Source: Paucidesulfovibrio sp050251775
Lineage (GTDB): Bacteria; Desulfobacterota; Desulfovibrionia; Desulfovibrionales; Desulfovibrionaceae
Assembly: GCA_050251775.1 (NCBI GenBank)
Contig: JBFWMD010000065.1
Span: 1 to 21,175, forward strand
Direction of reading: 5' to 3'
Length of the DNA: 21,175 bases
Position 1 is the first letter of the stretch. Each line of letters starts with the position of its first letter. The notes below the pieces were generated by a model. That model was given only the letters and a program-made list of their open reading frames with translations, was not told the DNA's origin and made no database searches. Both the position numbers and the translations under genes were made by a program. This document shows, piece after piece, positions 1 to 8,183 of the stretch.

Positions 1-88
1 GCAGCCGGGCCGTATCCGCAACGCCCACAAGATGCGTGCCCCAACTCCTGGCCGCCGCCTTGAATTCGTCCGTAATCGTCCTCGACAT
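1..88 (-). CDS. N-terminus of a possible epoxyqueuosine reductase / reductive-dehalogenase-like 4Fe-4S protein (partial)
   Basis: Only the first 29 codons lie in the window; the gene runs off the left edge. From an ATG at 88 the reading begins MSRTITDEFK and continues with AAARSWGTHLVGVADTARL. A short helix followed by 'GxxLVGVAD' is typical of the N-terminus of the QueG and reductive-dehalogenase-like corrinoid/4Fe-4S family. A GGAAGG stretch lies about nine bases upstream as a possible ribosome binding site. It follows the HsdR-like gene on the same strand with a 54-base gap. An alternative ATG in another frame at about 106 gives a less convincing peptide. No catalytic or cluster-binding residues are visible, so the family call rests on this short pattern alone. 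Confidence 0.35.
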   Translation of the reverse strand, partial: MSRTITDEFKAAARSWGTHLVGVADTARL

Positions 89-142
89 CCGCTTGGTCCT
101 TCCGCATGCTCCGCGTGCGAACGCAAGAGCTGTTTTCGCTGA

Positions 143-709
143 TCAGCCCTTCTTGAACGGGCCACAACATTCGCTGGTGCAGCAACTGTCCAGAAGGAAT
201 CCATTGTAGGCGTGGAAAATGCGCTCGAGTTTGGCGCGTTGTTCCGCATCCAGCGGCGTGCGGTCCGTCTCGCTCGCCCTGCGCAAGAGTTCCTCCCAGC
301 GGGGCACGGCGCGCATGCCCTGCTCCAGCACGTCTCCGCTGGCGGGATCGATGAGCGCGGCATCGCGGGTGTCCGTGGCCAGGGCCAGAGGGGCCGGCCC
401 TCCCGCAATAAGCCGGGCGGCCACCGCGGTTTCCCGCACAAAACTGCCCACGCATCCGGAGCAGAAGACCATGACCAGAAGCGGCCGGTCCTCCTGGTCG
501 TAGGCCACGAGATCCAGACTGCGGCTGTACCGCTCTCCGTCAATTTCATAGGAGAATTCGACCTTGGCCCGCAGGCGGTCGCGTGGGTAGCCGAGTTCCT
601 CCACCAGGAGCCGGGCCAGGGCCTGCCGGAATTCCTCATAGGTGGTTTCCTTGATCTCCTCACCCGTAAGATAATCCCGCAAAGTATTGCCGAGACTGAC
701 TTCGTGCAT
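143..709 (-). CDS. Cysteine-rich protein with HsdR N-terminal-like (PD-(D/E)XK-like) domain
   Basis: The protein has 188 residues. The ATG at 709 is preceded by a near-perfect AAGGAGG five bases upstream; a longer TTG-initiated form would start inside the upstream terminator and is rejected. Residues 20-145 (TYEEFRQALARLLVEELGYP, then a beta-rich core and 'RETAVAARL') resemble the HSDR_N_2 domain found in stand-alone proteins of Deltaproteobacteria. The nuclease motif looks degenerate: D66 is kept, but the E-x-K strand reads VMVFCSGC. Six cysteines occur as C83-x2-C86 and, near the C-terminus, C176-C177-x3-C181-C182, which suggests bound metal or a redox role. No restriction modification or specificity gene is nearby. 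It lies just after the complex I operon terminator, so it is probably expressed separately. Function unknown. Confidence 0.75.
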   Translation of the reverse strand: MHEVSLGNTLRDYLTGEEIKETTYEEFRQALARLLVEELGYPRDRLRAKVEFSYEIDGERYSRSLDLVAYDQEDRPLLVMVFCSGCVGSFVRETAVAARLIAGGPAPLALATDTRDAALIDPASGDVLEQGMRAVPRWEELLRRASETDRTPLDAEQRAKLERIFHAYNGFLLDSCCTSECCGPFKKG

Positions 710-758
710 GCTTGCCTCCTTTGCGGCCGGGCCGCGCAACCCAAGGATATCACGAGTC

Positions 759-790
759 AAAAAAAAGGGGAACTTCCGAAGAAGTCCCCC
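759..790 (-). terminator. Rho-independent terminator of the complex I operon
   Basis: Read on the minus strand, GGGGGACTTC, a TTCG tetraloop and GAAGTTCCCC form a ten-pair stem with one G-U pair, followed by eight T residues. It begins 24 bases after the nuoN stop codon and is the clearest intrinsic terminator in the window. It separates the operon from the HsdR-like gene. Confidence 0.92.
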
Positions 791-814
791 CTGGAATGCG
801 GATCAACAACAGGG

Positions 815-2242
815 TTAGGGCACGAGGGCCTTGCCCGCCTCGATGGCGACATTGAAGACCGGGCCGGGAATCACGCCGAAGAGGAAGACCACGGCGGCCA
901 AAAGACCCGCGCCCGCAACGCTGAACGCGCTGGTGTCGGGCAGGGGCAGGTCGTCGTCGGCTTCATGGGTGTAGGCGTGGCGAACCAGGCTCAGGTAGTA
1001 GTAGATGGCAATGGCACTGTTGGCGGCCAGGGTGATGACCAGCCAGTTGTAACCGTTGTCCCAGGCGGCCGTGATCAGGAAGAACTTGCCCATGAAGCCC
1101 ATGGTCGGCGGCAGGCCCACCAGGGCGAAGGCGCCCACGGCCAGGGAAAGAGCCAGGGCCGGGGAACGCTTGTACAGGCCGTTCAGGTCGTCGAGCTTCA
1201 GGTTGCGGCCATCCACGGCCACGCGGCTGACCACCCAGAAGCAGAGCAGGTTCATCAGGATGTAGGCCAGGACATAGAACGCGGCGGCGGAAAGTCCCTG
1301 GGCCGTGCCCGCGACCAAGCCGACCGTGATGTAACCCGCATGGGCCACGGAGGAGAAGCCGAGCAGCCGCTTGATGTCGGTCTGGGCCAGGGCCGAGAGG
1401 TTACCGAAGGTCATGGAGATGGCACCGAGCACCGCAAGGATGGTGGTGATTTCCATGCCGGGCTTGAGCAGCAGAGCCAGGCGGATGAGCACCACCACGG
1501 CGCCGAGCTTGGGCAGCGTGGCCACGTAGGCGGCGGTCTCGTTGCTGGAACCCTGGTACACATCCGGACAACAGAAGTGGAACGGGAACAGGGCCAGCTT
1601 ATAGAACATGCCGCCCAGGAACATGGTCAGACCGGCGACGGCCATGGGATTGGCCGCGAAGCTCCAGTCCACCTTGGCCATTTCCGAGATGTAGCTGGTG
1701 TGCGCACCGGCCAGCACATAGGAAAAGCCGAACAGGGCGATGGCCGTGGCCACGGCTCCGAAGAGGATGTACTTGATGCCCGCCTCGGCGGCTCTCTTGT
1801 CGGCGGCCCGCAGCGGAATGATCGCATACAGGCTGTAGGAGGAGAGTTCCAGGGCGAGGTAGATGGTGATCAGTTCCACGGCCGAGGAGATGATCATCAG
1901 ACCAAAGGCGGACAGCGCAAGGAACAGGAAGTAGTCCGAGCGTTTGCCCTCCTCCAGGGTCGGCTGGCGCGTGGCGTTGACAACCGCCACAAAGAAGCCG
2001 AAGGCGATGGCCCCCTTGAAGAACTGGGACATGGCGTCCACATTGTAGACGCCGTAGAACATCAGGCCCTTCGGCGACCAGAACGAGATGATGGTCACCA
2101 GCACGCCGAGTCCGGCGAAGAACGGCAGCCATTTCTCAACGGGCGGTTCCCAGTCCTGGTCGCCCAGGCTGAAGATGAACAGCGCCGTAATGAGCAACAG
2201 CAGATACAATTCCGGGACGATAGCGATCAGGTTGAAATTCAC
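815..2242 (-). CDS. nuoN: NADH-quinone oxidoreductase-like subunit N (antiporter-like membrane subunit)
   Basis: NuoN is one of the antiporter-like proton-translocating subunits in the membrane arm of complex I. The protein has 475 residues, close to the usual NuoN length, and is made of about 14 hydrophobic helices. The expected charged residues of the ion path are present: E132 in 'LALELSSYS', K215 before 'LFPFHF', K245, and the lysine in 'GFMGKFF'. The segment 'PDVYQGSS' matches the NuoN signature. The start is GTG at 2242, with AGGGAG eight bases upstream. It is the last gene of the operon, 12 bases after nuoM, and is followed by the terminator at 759-790. The identification is secure; only the exact donor and quinone of the whole complex are inferred. 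Confidence 0.96.
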   Translation of the reverse strand: MNFNLIAIVPELYLLLLITALFIFSLGDQDWEPPVEKWLPFFAGLGVLVTIISFWSPKGLMFYGVYNVDAMSQFFKGAIAFGFFVAVVNATRQPTLEEGKRSDYFLFLALSAFGLMIISSAVELITIYLALELSSYSLYAIIPLRAADKRAAEAGIKYILFGAVATAIALFGFSYVLAGAHTSYISEMAKVDWSFAANPMAVAGLTMFLGGMFYKLALFPFHFCCPDVYQGSSNETAAYVATLPKLGAVVVLIRLALLLKPGMEITTILAVLGAISMTFGNLSALAQTDIKRLLGFSSVAHAGYITVGLVAGTAQGLSAAAFYVLAYILMNLLCFWVVSRVAVDGRNLKLDDLNGLYKRSPALALSLAVGAFALVGLPPTMGFMGKFFLITAAWDNGYNWLVITLAANSAIAIYYYLSLVRHAYTHEADDDLPLPDTSAFSVAGAGLLAAVVFLFGVIPGPVFNVAIEAGKALVP

Positions 2243-2254
2243 GTTCGCAACTCC

Positions 2255-3793
2255 CTAGTTCTTCACCGGTTCCGCGGTCCCGAAGAGATCGCGGGCGGCC
2301 AGTTGCAACGGTTGTTCTTCTTCCAACTGCACGATCTGGGATCTCTTCTGATAGTCGTCGAGGAGCTTCTCAATGGAAGGGTCGATCAACTTGAAGAAGA
2401 TGCCAGGATTGAGACCGATGTAGAGCACGAATACGGCCGGAATGGTCAGGAAGACCCACTCGCGGGAGTTGAGGTCCTTCCACTTCTTGGCCGCGCTCGG
2501 ACGCCCCCAGGCCATCTTCAGGGAGACCCGGAAGATGTAGGCCGCGCCCAGCAGCGCACCGGGGACGATGCAGGCCCCGATCCAGGGATTGGCGCTGAAG
2601 GCGCCGATGAAAACGAGCACTTCGCCCACAAATCCGTTGGTTCCGGGGAAACCCAGCGAGGCAAGGCCGAAGAGGCCCCAGAAGAACATGTAGGCGGGCA
2701 GGTACTTGCCGAGACCCATGTTCTTGGAGATCTCGCGGCTGTGGCTCCGTTCGTACACGGCGCCAATCATCATAAACATGGCGCCCGTGACGATGCCGTG
2801 GTTGAGCATCTGGAACAGCGCCCCCTCCACGCCCCGAAGGTTGAAGAGGAAGATGCCCAGGGTCACGAAGCCCATGTGGCCCACCGAGGAGTAGGCGATC
2901 AGCTTCTTGATGTCCGTCTGTCCGAGCGCCACTGCTCCGCCATAGAGGATCGAGGCGATGGAGATGCCGATCATCATCGGGGCGAAGTACTCGCTGGCCG
3001 CCGGGGTCAGCGGGATGCAGAAGCGCAGGAAACCGTAGGTTCCCATCTTCAGCAGCACGGCCGCCAGGATCACGGAGCCGGCCGAGGGCGCCTGCACGTG
3101 GGCTGCGGGCAGCCAGGTATGGAACGGGAACATGGGGACCTTGATGGCAAAGGCCAGCGCCATGGCCAGGAAGCACCAGAACTGGAACCGGAAGCTGAAG
3201 TTCATGGTCATCAGCTCCGGAATCGAGAAGGTGCCGCCCGCCACCCGGAAGGCCACGATGGCCACCAGGAGCATGACCGAGCCCGTCAGGGTATACAGGA
3301 AGAACTTGATCGAGGCGTAGCGGCGATCATCGCCGCCCCAGACCGCGATCAGCAGATACATGGGAACCAGCATCGCCTCCCAGAAGACATAGAACAGGAC
3401 CAGATCGAGCGCGCTGAACACGCCGATACAGGCACTGGTCATGAACAGAAGGCAGAAGTGGAACTCTTTGATTCGTTTACCGATGTAGGTCCAGGAACAC
3501 AGCACGCAGAGCGGCAGCACGGCGAGGGTCAGCAGCACCATGAGGTAGCTGATGCCGTCGATGCCGATGTGGTATTCCAGACCCCACTCGCCCACCCAGG
3601 GAATCCGCTCGACGAACTGGAACTCGGATGAGAAGTTGAACCAGTAGAGCGGGATGGCCAGGATCAGCTCCACTATGGAAGCGATCATGGTGTACATCCT
3701 CACGGCCGCATCGCCGCGAATGATGAACAGACCCGCCGCCGCCAAGAGCGGGAACACTATCAATGTGGTCAGAACCGGATAGCCGAAGTCCAA
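2255..3793 (-). CDS. nuoM: NADH-quinone oxidoreductase-like subunit M (antiporter-like membrane subunit)
   Basis: NuoM is an antiporter-like proton-pumping subunit of the complex I membrane arm. The protein has 512 residues with about 14 transmembrane helices. Key residues fit NuoM: E139 in 'YVFWEAMLVPMYLLI', K218 in 'AIKVPMFPFHTWLPAAH', K249 in 'LLKMGTYGF', and E391 in 'NGFVGEVLV'; the glutamate at this last position distinguishes NuoM from NuoL and NuoN, which have lysine. The chosen start is TTG at 3793, seven bases after GGAG. It lies 26 bases after the nuoL-like gene and 12 before nuoN. The soluble C-terminal tail, about 50 residues ending near 'GTAEPVKN', is fairly long. Confidence 0.96.
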   Translation of the reverse strand: MDFGYPVLTTLIVFPLLAAAGLFIIRGDAAVRMYTMIASIVELILAIPLYWFNFSSEFQFVERIPWVGEWGLEYHIGIDGISYLMVLLTLAVLPLCVLCSWTYIGKRIKEFHFCLLFMTSACIGVFSALDLVLFYVFWEAMLVPMYLLIAVWGGDDRRYASIKFFLYTLTGSVMLLVAIVAFRVAGGTFSIPELMTMNFSFRFQFWCFLAMALAFAIKVPMFPFHTWLPAAHVQAPSAGSVILAAVLLKMGTYGFLRFCIPLTPAASEYFAPMMIGISIASILYGGAVALGQTDIKKLIAYSSVGHMGFVTLGIFLFNLRGVEGALFQMLNHGIVTGAMFMMIGAVYERSHSREISKNMGLGKYLPAYMFFWGLFGLASLGFPGTNGFVGEVLVFIGAFSANPWIGACIVPGALLGAAYIFRVSLKMAWGRPSAAKKWKDLNSREWVFLTIPAVFVLYIGLNPGIFFKLIDPSIEKLLDDYQKRSQIVQLEEEQPLQLAARDLFGTAEPVKN

Positions 3794-3819
3794 AGCGCGT
3801 CTCCGTTAGTTTTTCCGGT

Positions 3820-5607
3820 CTAGGCGAGGTACCAGACCAGAGCGAACACACACAGCGCCAGAATGGCGGCCAGCCCAAGGTAATCCTGCAAGCGGCCCGT
3901 CTGCACCCTGGCACCAAGCTTGCCAGCGTTCAGGACCGTGTAGGCCGATCCGTCCACGACGGTGTCGATGCCCTTGCGGTCGAACCAGGCAGTGCCTGAA
4001 GCGAGTCCCAAAAGCCCGGCCAGGCCGCCGACGCGATAGACCTCGGTCCAACGGTCGTCGATCCAGGCCAGAGGACGGCAGACCAGCCACAATACCAACT
4101 TCCCGATAAGACGATAGAAGTAGTCGAAGTCCAGGTTGAGCTGCTTGTGCGGGGTGATGATATTCCTGCAGAAGTAGAACGCCAGACCCGAGAAGCCGAG
4201 CAGCATCAGGGACTGAAGCACATGCCAGGAGGTCCAGGGCACGTACATCTGCTCCATTTCAAAGGGCAGGTAGGCATAGAGCATCTGCGGATAGACGCCC
4301 TGGGCGATGCACAGCGCTCCGCCCATGCTCATGGCCAGATACATGTTCCAGGGGATGGGCTTGAGCTTCCGCTCGCTCAGGGGCTTGCGGCCCCAGAAGG
4401 CGAAGTACGGCAGTTTGATGCCCACCGAGATGAACGTACCCACCGCGGCGATTTCCATCCCGGCGGCCAGCCAGGGGCGGTGCGCCTCAGCGGCTCCGGT
4501 GATGGTCATGGTCTTGGAGATGAAGCCGTTGAACAGCGGCCAACCCGAGATGGACAGGGCCGCGATCATATACAAAAGCATGACCCAGGGCAGCCGGCCG
4601 ACCAGCCCGCCCAGTTCATTGAGCTTCTGGGTTCCGGCCGAATAGAGCAGGCAGCCGACGCCCATGAAGAGCAGGCCCTTGTACAGGATGTGGGCGTAAG
4701 CATGGGCGCAGGCGCCGTTCAGCGTCATGGCCGTGCCGATGCCGATGCCCGCCACCATGTACCCGACCTGGGAGACGATGTGGTAGGAGAGAATCCTGCG
4801 GGCGTTGTTCTCCATGCACGCGTAGAGCACGCCGTAGACCGCCATGCAGGTTCCGGCCACGGCCAGCACCTCCCAGCCCGCGAAGCCACGGCAAAGCACA
4901 TAGACTGCGGTTTTGGTGGTGAAGGCGCTCATGAACACCGAACCGGTCACGGTTCCCCGGGGGTAGGCATCGGGCAGCCAGGCGTGCAGGGGCACGACAG
5001 CAGCGTTGACGCAGAAGCCCGAGAGGATCAGCCAGTGGTAGAACTTGGCAGTGGCCGGGTTGATGTACTCGAAGGCGAAAGTGCCCGTGGCCTGGTACTG
5101 GAAGAGCAGCCCCGCGAGCAGCAGCAGGCCGCCCACAGTATGGTACAGGAAGTACCGGAAGCCCGCCCTGGTGGAGGCCTCGTTGCGGGCCAGCCAGATC
5201 AGGAAGGTCGAGCCGATGCTCATCAGTTCCCAGAACACGAACAGTGAGAGGTAATCGCCCGAGAAGACGCAGCCGAGGCCGCCCGCGATGTAGAGCGCGG
5301 CGCAGGCGTGCTGCATTTTGTCTTCAACGTGCAGAGCGTAGGTGAACCCGATCAGCGAGACGATGGAGAAGACCTGGGCGAAGATGATGGACAATTTGTC
5401 CACCCGGCCGAGGACGAGCGTCTCACCCATCCAGTTCAACGTACCATAGACACCGGGCTGCATGGCGAAGACCGAATAGATGGCGAGCAGCGGCGGCAGA
5501 AGCAGCAGCCAGCGCCAGTATTTGGAATCTCCCTTGAAAAAGGGCAACGCCAGAGCCAGGGTCAGAAACCCTAACGATGGATGGATGAAACTAGTCGCCT
5601 GAATCAT
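3820..5607 (-). CDS. NuoL-like / Na+/H+ antiporter subunit D-like large membrane subunit
   Basis: This is a third antiporter-like subunit, 595 residues long. It has the NuoL-type C-terminal extension (about residue 470 onward, including 'FDRKGIDTVVDG' and 'QTGRLQDYLG'), which in NuoL forms the lateral helix running along the membrane arm. E127 ('VFWELMS'), K232 ('TTKTAVY') and K365 ('NGFISKTM') are present, but the usual lysine before 'PLHAWLPDA' is replaced by N201. The sequence 'RGTVTGSVFMSAF' resembles proteins annotated as Na+/H+ antiporter subunit D rather than classical NuoL. The ATG at 5607 has GAGG six bases upstream and overlaps the small gene before it by 17 bases, implying translational coupling; a start 12 codons earlier is less likely. 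It probably takes the NuoL position at the distal end, by inference. Confidence 0.88.
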   Translation of the reverse strand: MIQATSFIHPSLGFLTLALALPFFKGDSKYWRWLLLLPPLLAIYSVFAMQPGVYGTLNWMGETLVLGRVDKLSIIFAQVFSIVSLIGFTYALHVEDKMQHACAALYIAGGLGCVFSGDYLSLFVFWELMSIGSTFLIWLARNEASTRAGFRYFLYHTVGGLLLLAGLLFQYQATGTFAFEYINPATAKFYHWLILSGFCVNAAVVPLHAWLPDAYPRGTVTGSVFMSAFTTKTAVYVLCRGFAGWEVLAVAGTCMAVYGVLYACMENNARRILSYHIVSQVGYMVAGIGIGTAMTLNGACAHAYAHILYKGLLFMGVGCLLYSAGTQKLNELGGLVGRLPWVMLLYMIAALSISGWPLFNGFISKTMTITGAAEAHRPWLAAGMEIAAVGTFISVGIKLPYFAFWGRKPLSERKLKPIPWNMYLAMSMGGALCIAQGVYPQMLYAYLPFEMEQMYVPWTSWHVLQSLMLLGFSGLAFYFCRNIITPHKQLNLDFDYFYRLIGKLVLWLVCRPLAWIDDRWTEVYRVGGLAGLLGLASGTAWFDRKGIDTVVDGSAYTVLNAGKLGARVQTGRLQDYLGLAAILALCVFALVWYLA

Positions 5608-5860
5608 AGAATTCCTCGTCCCGAGCAATGATGGGCTGAACAATCTTTTTCATGACGATGACCATGGCCAGGCCGAACAGCAGTCCGAAGCCAGCCCAAA
5701 ACCCGACATACTTGTCGATTACGAAGTGCGGCTCGTGCGTATTGCAGATGAAGTTGAGGCCAACGAGGACCGCGAGGATCACATACATGACCTTCAAGAG
5801 CGTGCTCCCCTTGTCCCGCAGCTTCTCAAAGAAAGCGCCGAGTGGTGTGAGTTCCGCCAT
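5591..5860 (-). CDS. Small two-helix membrane protein, candidate extra complex I subunit
   Basis: The protein has 89 residues and I do not recognise a named family. It has a short charged N-terminus (to about residue 20), a first membrane helix at about 21-39 (LLKVMYVILAVLVGLNFIC), a loop containing 'NTHEPHF' and 'DKY', a second helix at about 52-71, and an acidic tail ending 'ARDEEFYDSGD'. Both ends should be on the same side of the membrane, probably the cytoplasm. GGGGG lies five bases before the ATG. It sits between the MrpD-like gene (9-base gap) and the nuoL-like gene (17-base overlap), so it is made together with the antiporter subunits. It is too short and too different to be NuoK, MrpC or MrpF. 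A structural or assembly role at the joint between antiporter modules is a guess. Confidence 0.85.
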   Translation of the reverse strand: MAELTPLGAFFEKLRDKGSTLLKVMYVILAVLVGLNFICNTHEPHFVIDKYVGFWAGFGLLFGLAMVIVMKKIVQPIIARDEEFYDSGD

Positions 5861-5869
5861 TTCAGCCCC

Positions 5870-7360
5870 CTAGAAGATGCCGTTGCCGAGCACCTTAATG
5901 AAGTTCAGGAACGTCTCCGGATACAGCCCCAGGAAGACCGAGATCAACGCCGTGGTGAAGAGCGGAATGACCATGGTCTTGGACGGCTCGGAATACTGTT
6001 CCAAATTGGCGCCGGGCAGCGGCTTGAAAAAGAAGGCCCGGATCAGGATGGGAACAAAGTATCCGGCGTTCAGCGCCGTGGAGAGCAGAAGCGCCACGAG
6101 CAGCACGGTCTGGTGCGCATCGAGCGCGCCGTTGACCAGATACCACTTGGAGACGAATCCGCACACGGGCGGCATGCCGATCATGGACAGCGAAGCGATA
6201 CCAAAGGCCGCGAAGGTCCAGGGCATGCGCCAGCCGTATCCGTTCATTTTGCTGATCTTCTTGTTGTGCGTGGCCACGTAGATGGCGCCGGCGCAGAAGA
6301 ACAGAGTGATCTTGGAGAAGGCGTGGTGTGCGATGTGCAGCACGCCGCCCTGCACCGCCATGGGGGTGAGCATGCAGACGCCGATGACCACATAGCTGAG
6401 CTGCGACACGGTCGAGTAGGCCAACCGCGCCTTGAGGTCGTCTTTTGTCAGCGCAATAAGCGAGGCCACCACAATGGTGAAGGCCGCCAGGTACGCCGTG
6501 GGAATGCCCAGGAAGAGCGTGTTCATGGTCTCCAGACCGAAGCCGGAAAGCACAATGCGGCAGACCGAGAACACACCGGCCTTCACAACGGCCACGGCGT
6601 GCAGCAACGCCGAGACCGGCGTGGGCGCGACCATGGCCGAGGGCAGCCAGTTGTGAAACGGCATCAGCGCGGCCTTGGCCAGACCCGCGATGTAGAGGGC
6701 GTAGGTCACGGTCACGAGGTACGGATGCTCCGCGACGACCTGTGCCGGGAAGATGCCGGTGACGATGTCGCCGAGTTGGAAGTCCAGGGTTCCGCAGAGC
6801 ACGTAGGTCATGACCATGGCCGGAAGCAGGAACAGCTTGGATGTACCCATGAGGTAGACCAGGTATTTCCTCGCTCCAGCAAAGCCTTCCTCGTCCTCGT
6901 GGTGCGCGACCAGAGGATACGTGAAGACCGTGATCACTTCATAGAAGAGGTAGAGGGTGAAGACGTTCGCGGAAAAGCTGACGCCCATCGCACCGAAGAT
7001 GGCGATGGCGAAGCAGAAGTAGTAGCGGGTCTGGGCGTGTTCGTTCAGCCCCCGCATGTACCCGATGTTGTAGCTCGTGGCGAACATCCAGAGGAAGGAG
7101 GCGATCAGGGCGAAGATGATGCCCAGACCGTCCAGACAGAAGCTCACCGAGATGCCCGGCATGATGGTGAACAGCTTGTAGTACGGAATCTGGCCGTTCA
7201 GCACCGCCGGCACGAACGAGAGGTTCAGCAGGAAGGTCACCGCACCCGCGATCAGGGAGACCCCTTCGCGCTTGTTGATGTCCTTCCTGAAAAGCCAGAT
7301 GAAGTACGGCGCGAGCAGTGTCACCGCCAGGGGCAGAAGCAGGCGTGCGCTCTCAGTCAT
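5870..7360 (-). CDS. MrpD-like monovalent cation/H+ antiporter subunit D family protein
   Basis: This is a fourth antiporter-like subunit, with 496 residues and about 14 membrane helices. Residues expected in the ion path are E141 ('LFYEVITVFTYPLV'), K229 ('GLAKAALMPFHNWLP'), H254, K260 ('VVKAGVF') and K405 ('GFVSKWYL'). The region 'SAMVAPTPVSALLHAVAVVKAGV' is shared by NuoL and MrpD families; the short length without a lateral-helix tail and lysine rather than glutamate at 405 favour an MrpD-like type. AAGGA lies six bases before the ATG. It follows nuoK after 2 bases and precedes the small membrane protein by 9. In standard complex I operons nuoK is followed directly by nuoL, so this is an added module. 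Whether it moves H+ or Na+ cannot be told from the sequence. Confidence 0.9.
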   Translation of the reverse strand: MTESARLLLPLAVTLLAPYFIWLFRKDINKREGVSLIAGAVTFLLNLSFVPAVLNGQIPYYKLFTIMPGISVSFCLDGLGIIFALIASFLWMFATSYNIGYMRGLNEHAQTRYYFCFAIAIFGAMGVSFSANVFTLYLFYEVITVFTYPLVAHHEDEEGFAGARKYLVYLMGTSKLFLLPAMVMTYVLCGTLDFQLGDIVTGIFPAQVVAEHPYLVTVTYALYIAGLAKAALMPFHNWLPSAMVAPTPVSALLHAVAVVKAGVFSVCRIVLSGFGLETMNTLFLGIPTAYLAAFTIVVASLIALTKDDLKARLAYSTVSQLSYVVIGVCMLTPMAVQGGVLHIAHHAFSKITLFFCAGAIYVATHNKKISKMNGYGWRMPWTFAAFGIASLSMIGMPPVCGFVSKWYLVNGALDAHQTVLLVALLLSTALNAGYFVPILIRAFFFKPLPGANLEQYSEPSKTMVIPLFTTALISVFLGLYPETFLNFIKVLGNGIF

Positions 7361-7362
7361 AG

Positions 7363-7671
7363 CTAATCCTTCAGCGTGGAAACTTCACGGGTTTTGGTGG
7401 TCCCGAATCTCTTGGCGACCACCACGATGATGGACAGCACCAGCGTGGCCTCGGCCGCGGCGAGGCCCATGACCAGAAGCGTGCCCAGCTGGCCCAGAAC
7501 GGCGTCCGACTCGGTAAGCTGTGAGGCAGCCACGATGGACAGTCCCGCCCCGTTGAGCATCAGCTCCACGGAGATCAGCATGCCGACCAGGCTCCTGCGC
7601 TGGACGATGCCGAACAGGCCCAGACAGAGCAGCAGGAGCGCAACCAATTGATAGAGTGTGAGCGGACTCAT
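7363..7671 (-). CDS. nuoK: NADH-quinone oxidoreductase-like subunit K
   Basis: NuoK is a small three-helix subunit of the complex I membrane arm, related to MrpC, that carries part of the central chain of charged residues. The protein has 102 residues, the normal length. The two conserved membrane glutamates are visible: E36 in 'LISVELMLNGAG' and E74 in 'GLAAAEATLVLSIIV'. Its ATG overlaps the nuoJ stop codon by four bases, and its stop is two bases before the MrpD-like start, so the neighbouring genes are tightly coupled. Confidence 0.97.
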   Translation of the reverse strand: MSPLTLYQLVALLLLCLGLFGIVQRRSLVGMLISVELMLNGAGLSIVAASQLTESDAVLGQLGTLLVMGLAAAEATLVLSIIVVVAKRFGTTKTREVSTLKD

Positions 7672-8177
7672 TTCTTCCCCCTCTTCTCCCAGGCAAGCAG
7701 CACGGCTCCCGACATGGCCACGAGCAGGACCACGGAGATCAGCTCGAAGGCCAGGAAGTAGGATTCGAGCAGGCCCGTACCGAGCTGCTGGATGGTCACC
7801 TCGGTCGGAGCGAGCAGGCTCGCCGGCGGCTTGTTCATGATCAGCCAGGAGAGCACGCCTCCGACGGCCATGACGGCTCCCAGCGCGTAAAGGTGTTGCC
7901 GGATGGGCGAGCCTTCGTTCTCGTCGCCGCTTCCGTGGGCGTCGGTCAGCATGACCGCGAAGAAGATCAGCACGGCCACCGCGCCCACATAGATCAGAAG
8001 CTGCATGAACGCCATGAACGGAGTTCCCAGGAGCATGTACATGCCCGCCACGCCGATGAGCGTGCTGATCAAACCGATCAGGGCGCGCACCAGGCTGCTG
8101 CTGCCGACCGCCACGATCCCGCCGCCCAGGATGATGAGCGCGTAGATCCAGAATGCGATTTTAGCCATCAGTTCCAT
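7668..8177 (-). CDS. nuoJ: NADH-quinone oxidoreductase-like subunit J
   Basis: NuoJ is a five-helix membrane subunit, related to MrpG, at the start of the membrane arm next to NuoK, NuoA and NuoH. The protein has 169 residues, typical of the family. The conserved segment 'AFMQLLIYVGAVAVLIFFAVML' (residues about 56-77) is the third helix, whose pi-bulge is mechanistically important in other complexes. The ATG at 8177 has AAGG close upstream; a second in-frame ATG three codons later (MAKIAF) is possible. Six bases separate it from nuoI and it overlaps nuoK by four. Confidence 0.96.
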   Translation of the reverse strand: MELMAKIAFWIYALIILGGGIVAVGSSSLVRALIGLISTLIGVAGMYMLLGTPFMAFMQLLIYVGAVAVLIFFAVMLTDAHGSGDENEGSPIRQHLYALGAVMAVGGVLSWLIMNKPPASLLAPTEVTIQQLGTGLLESYFLAFELISVVLLVAMSGAVLLAWEKRGKK

Positions 8178-8183
8178 AGTGCC

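Noticed and set aside
710..760. Longer form of the HsdR-like gene starting at a TTG at 760
   Set aside because: It would start inside the T-run of the terminator, while the ATG at 709 has a near-perfect ribosome binding site.
212..3631. A very long open frame on the plus strand (over 1,100 codons) opposite nuoN and nuoM
   Set aside because: Its translation is rich in Gly, His, Gln and Arg without any domain. It is the shadow of high-GC third positions in the real minus-strand genes. The same applies to long plus-strand frames opposite the nuoL-like (4147-5247), MrpD-like (5726-7366) and nuoH/nuoD (9089-10969) genes.
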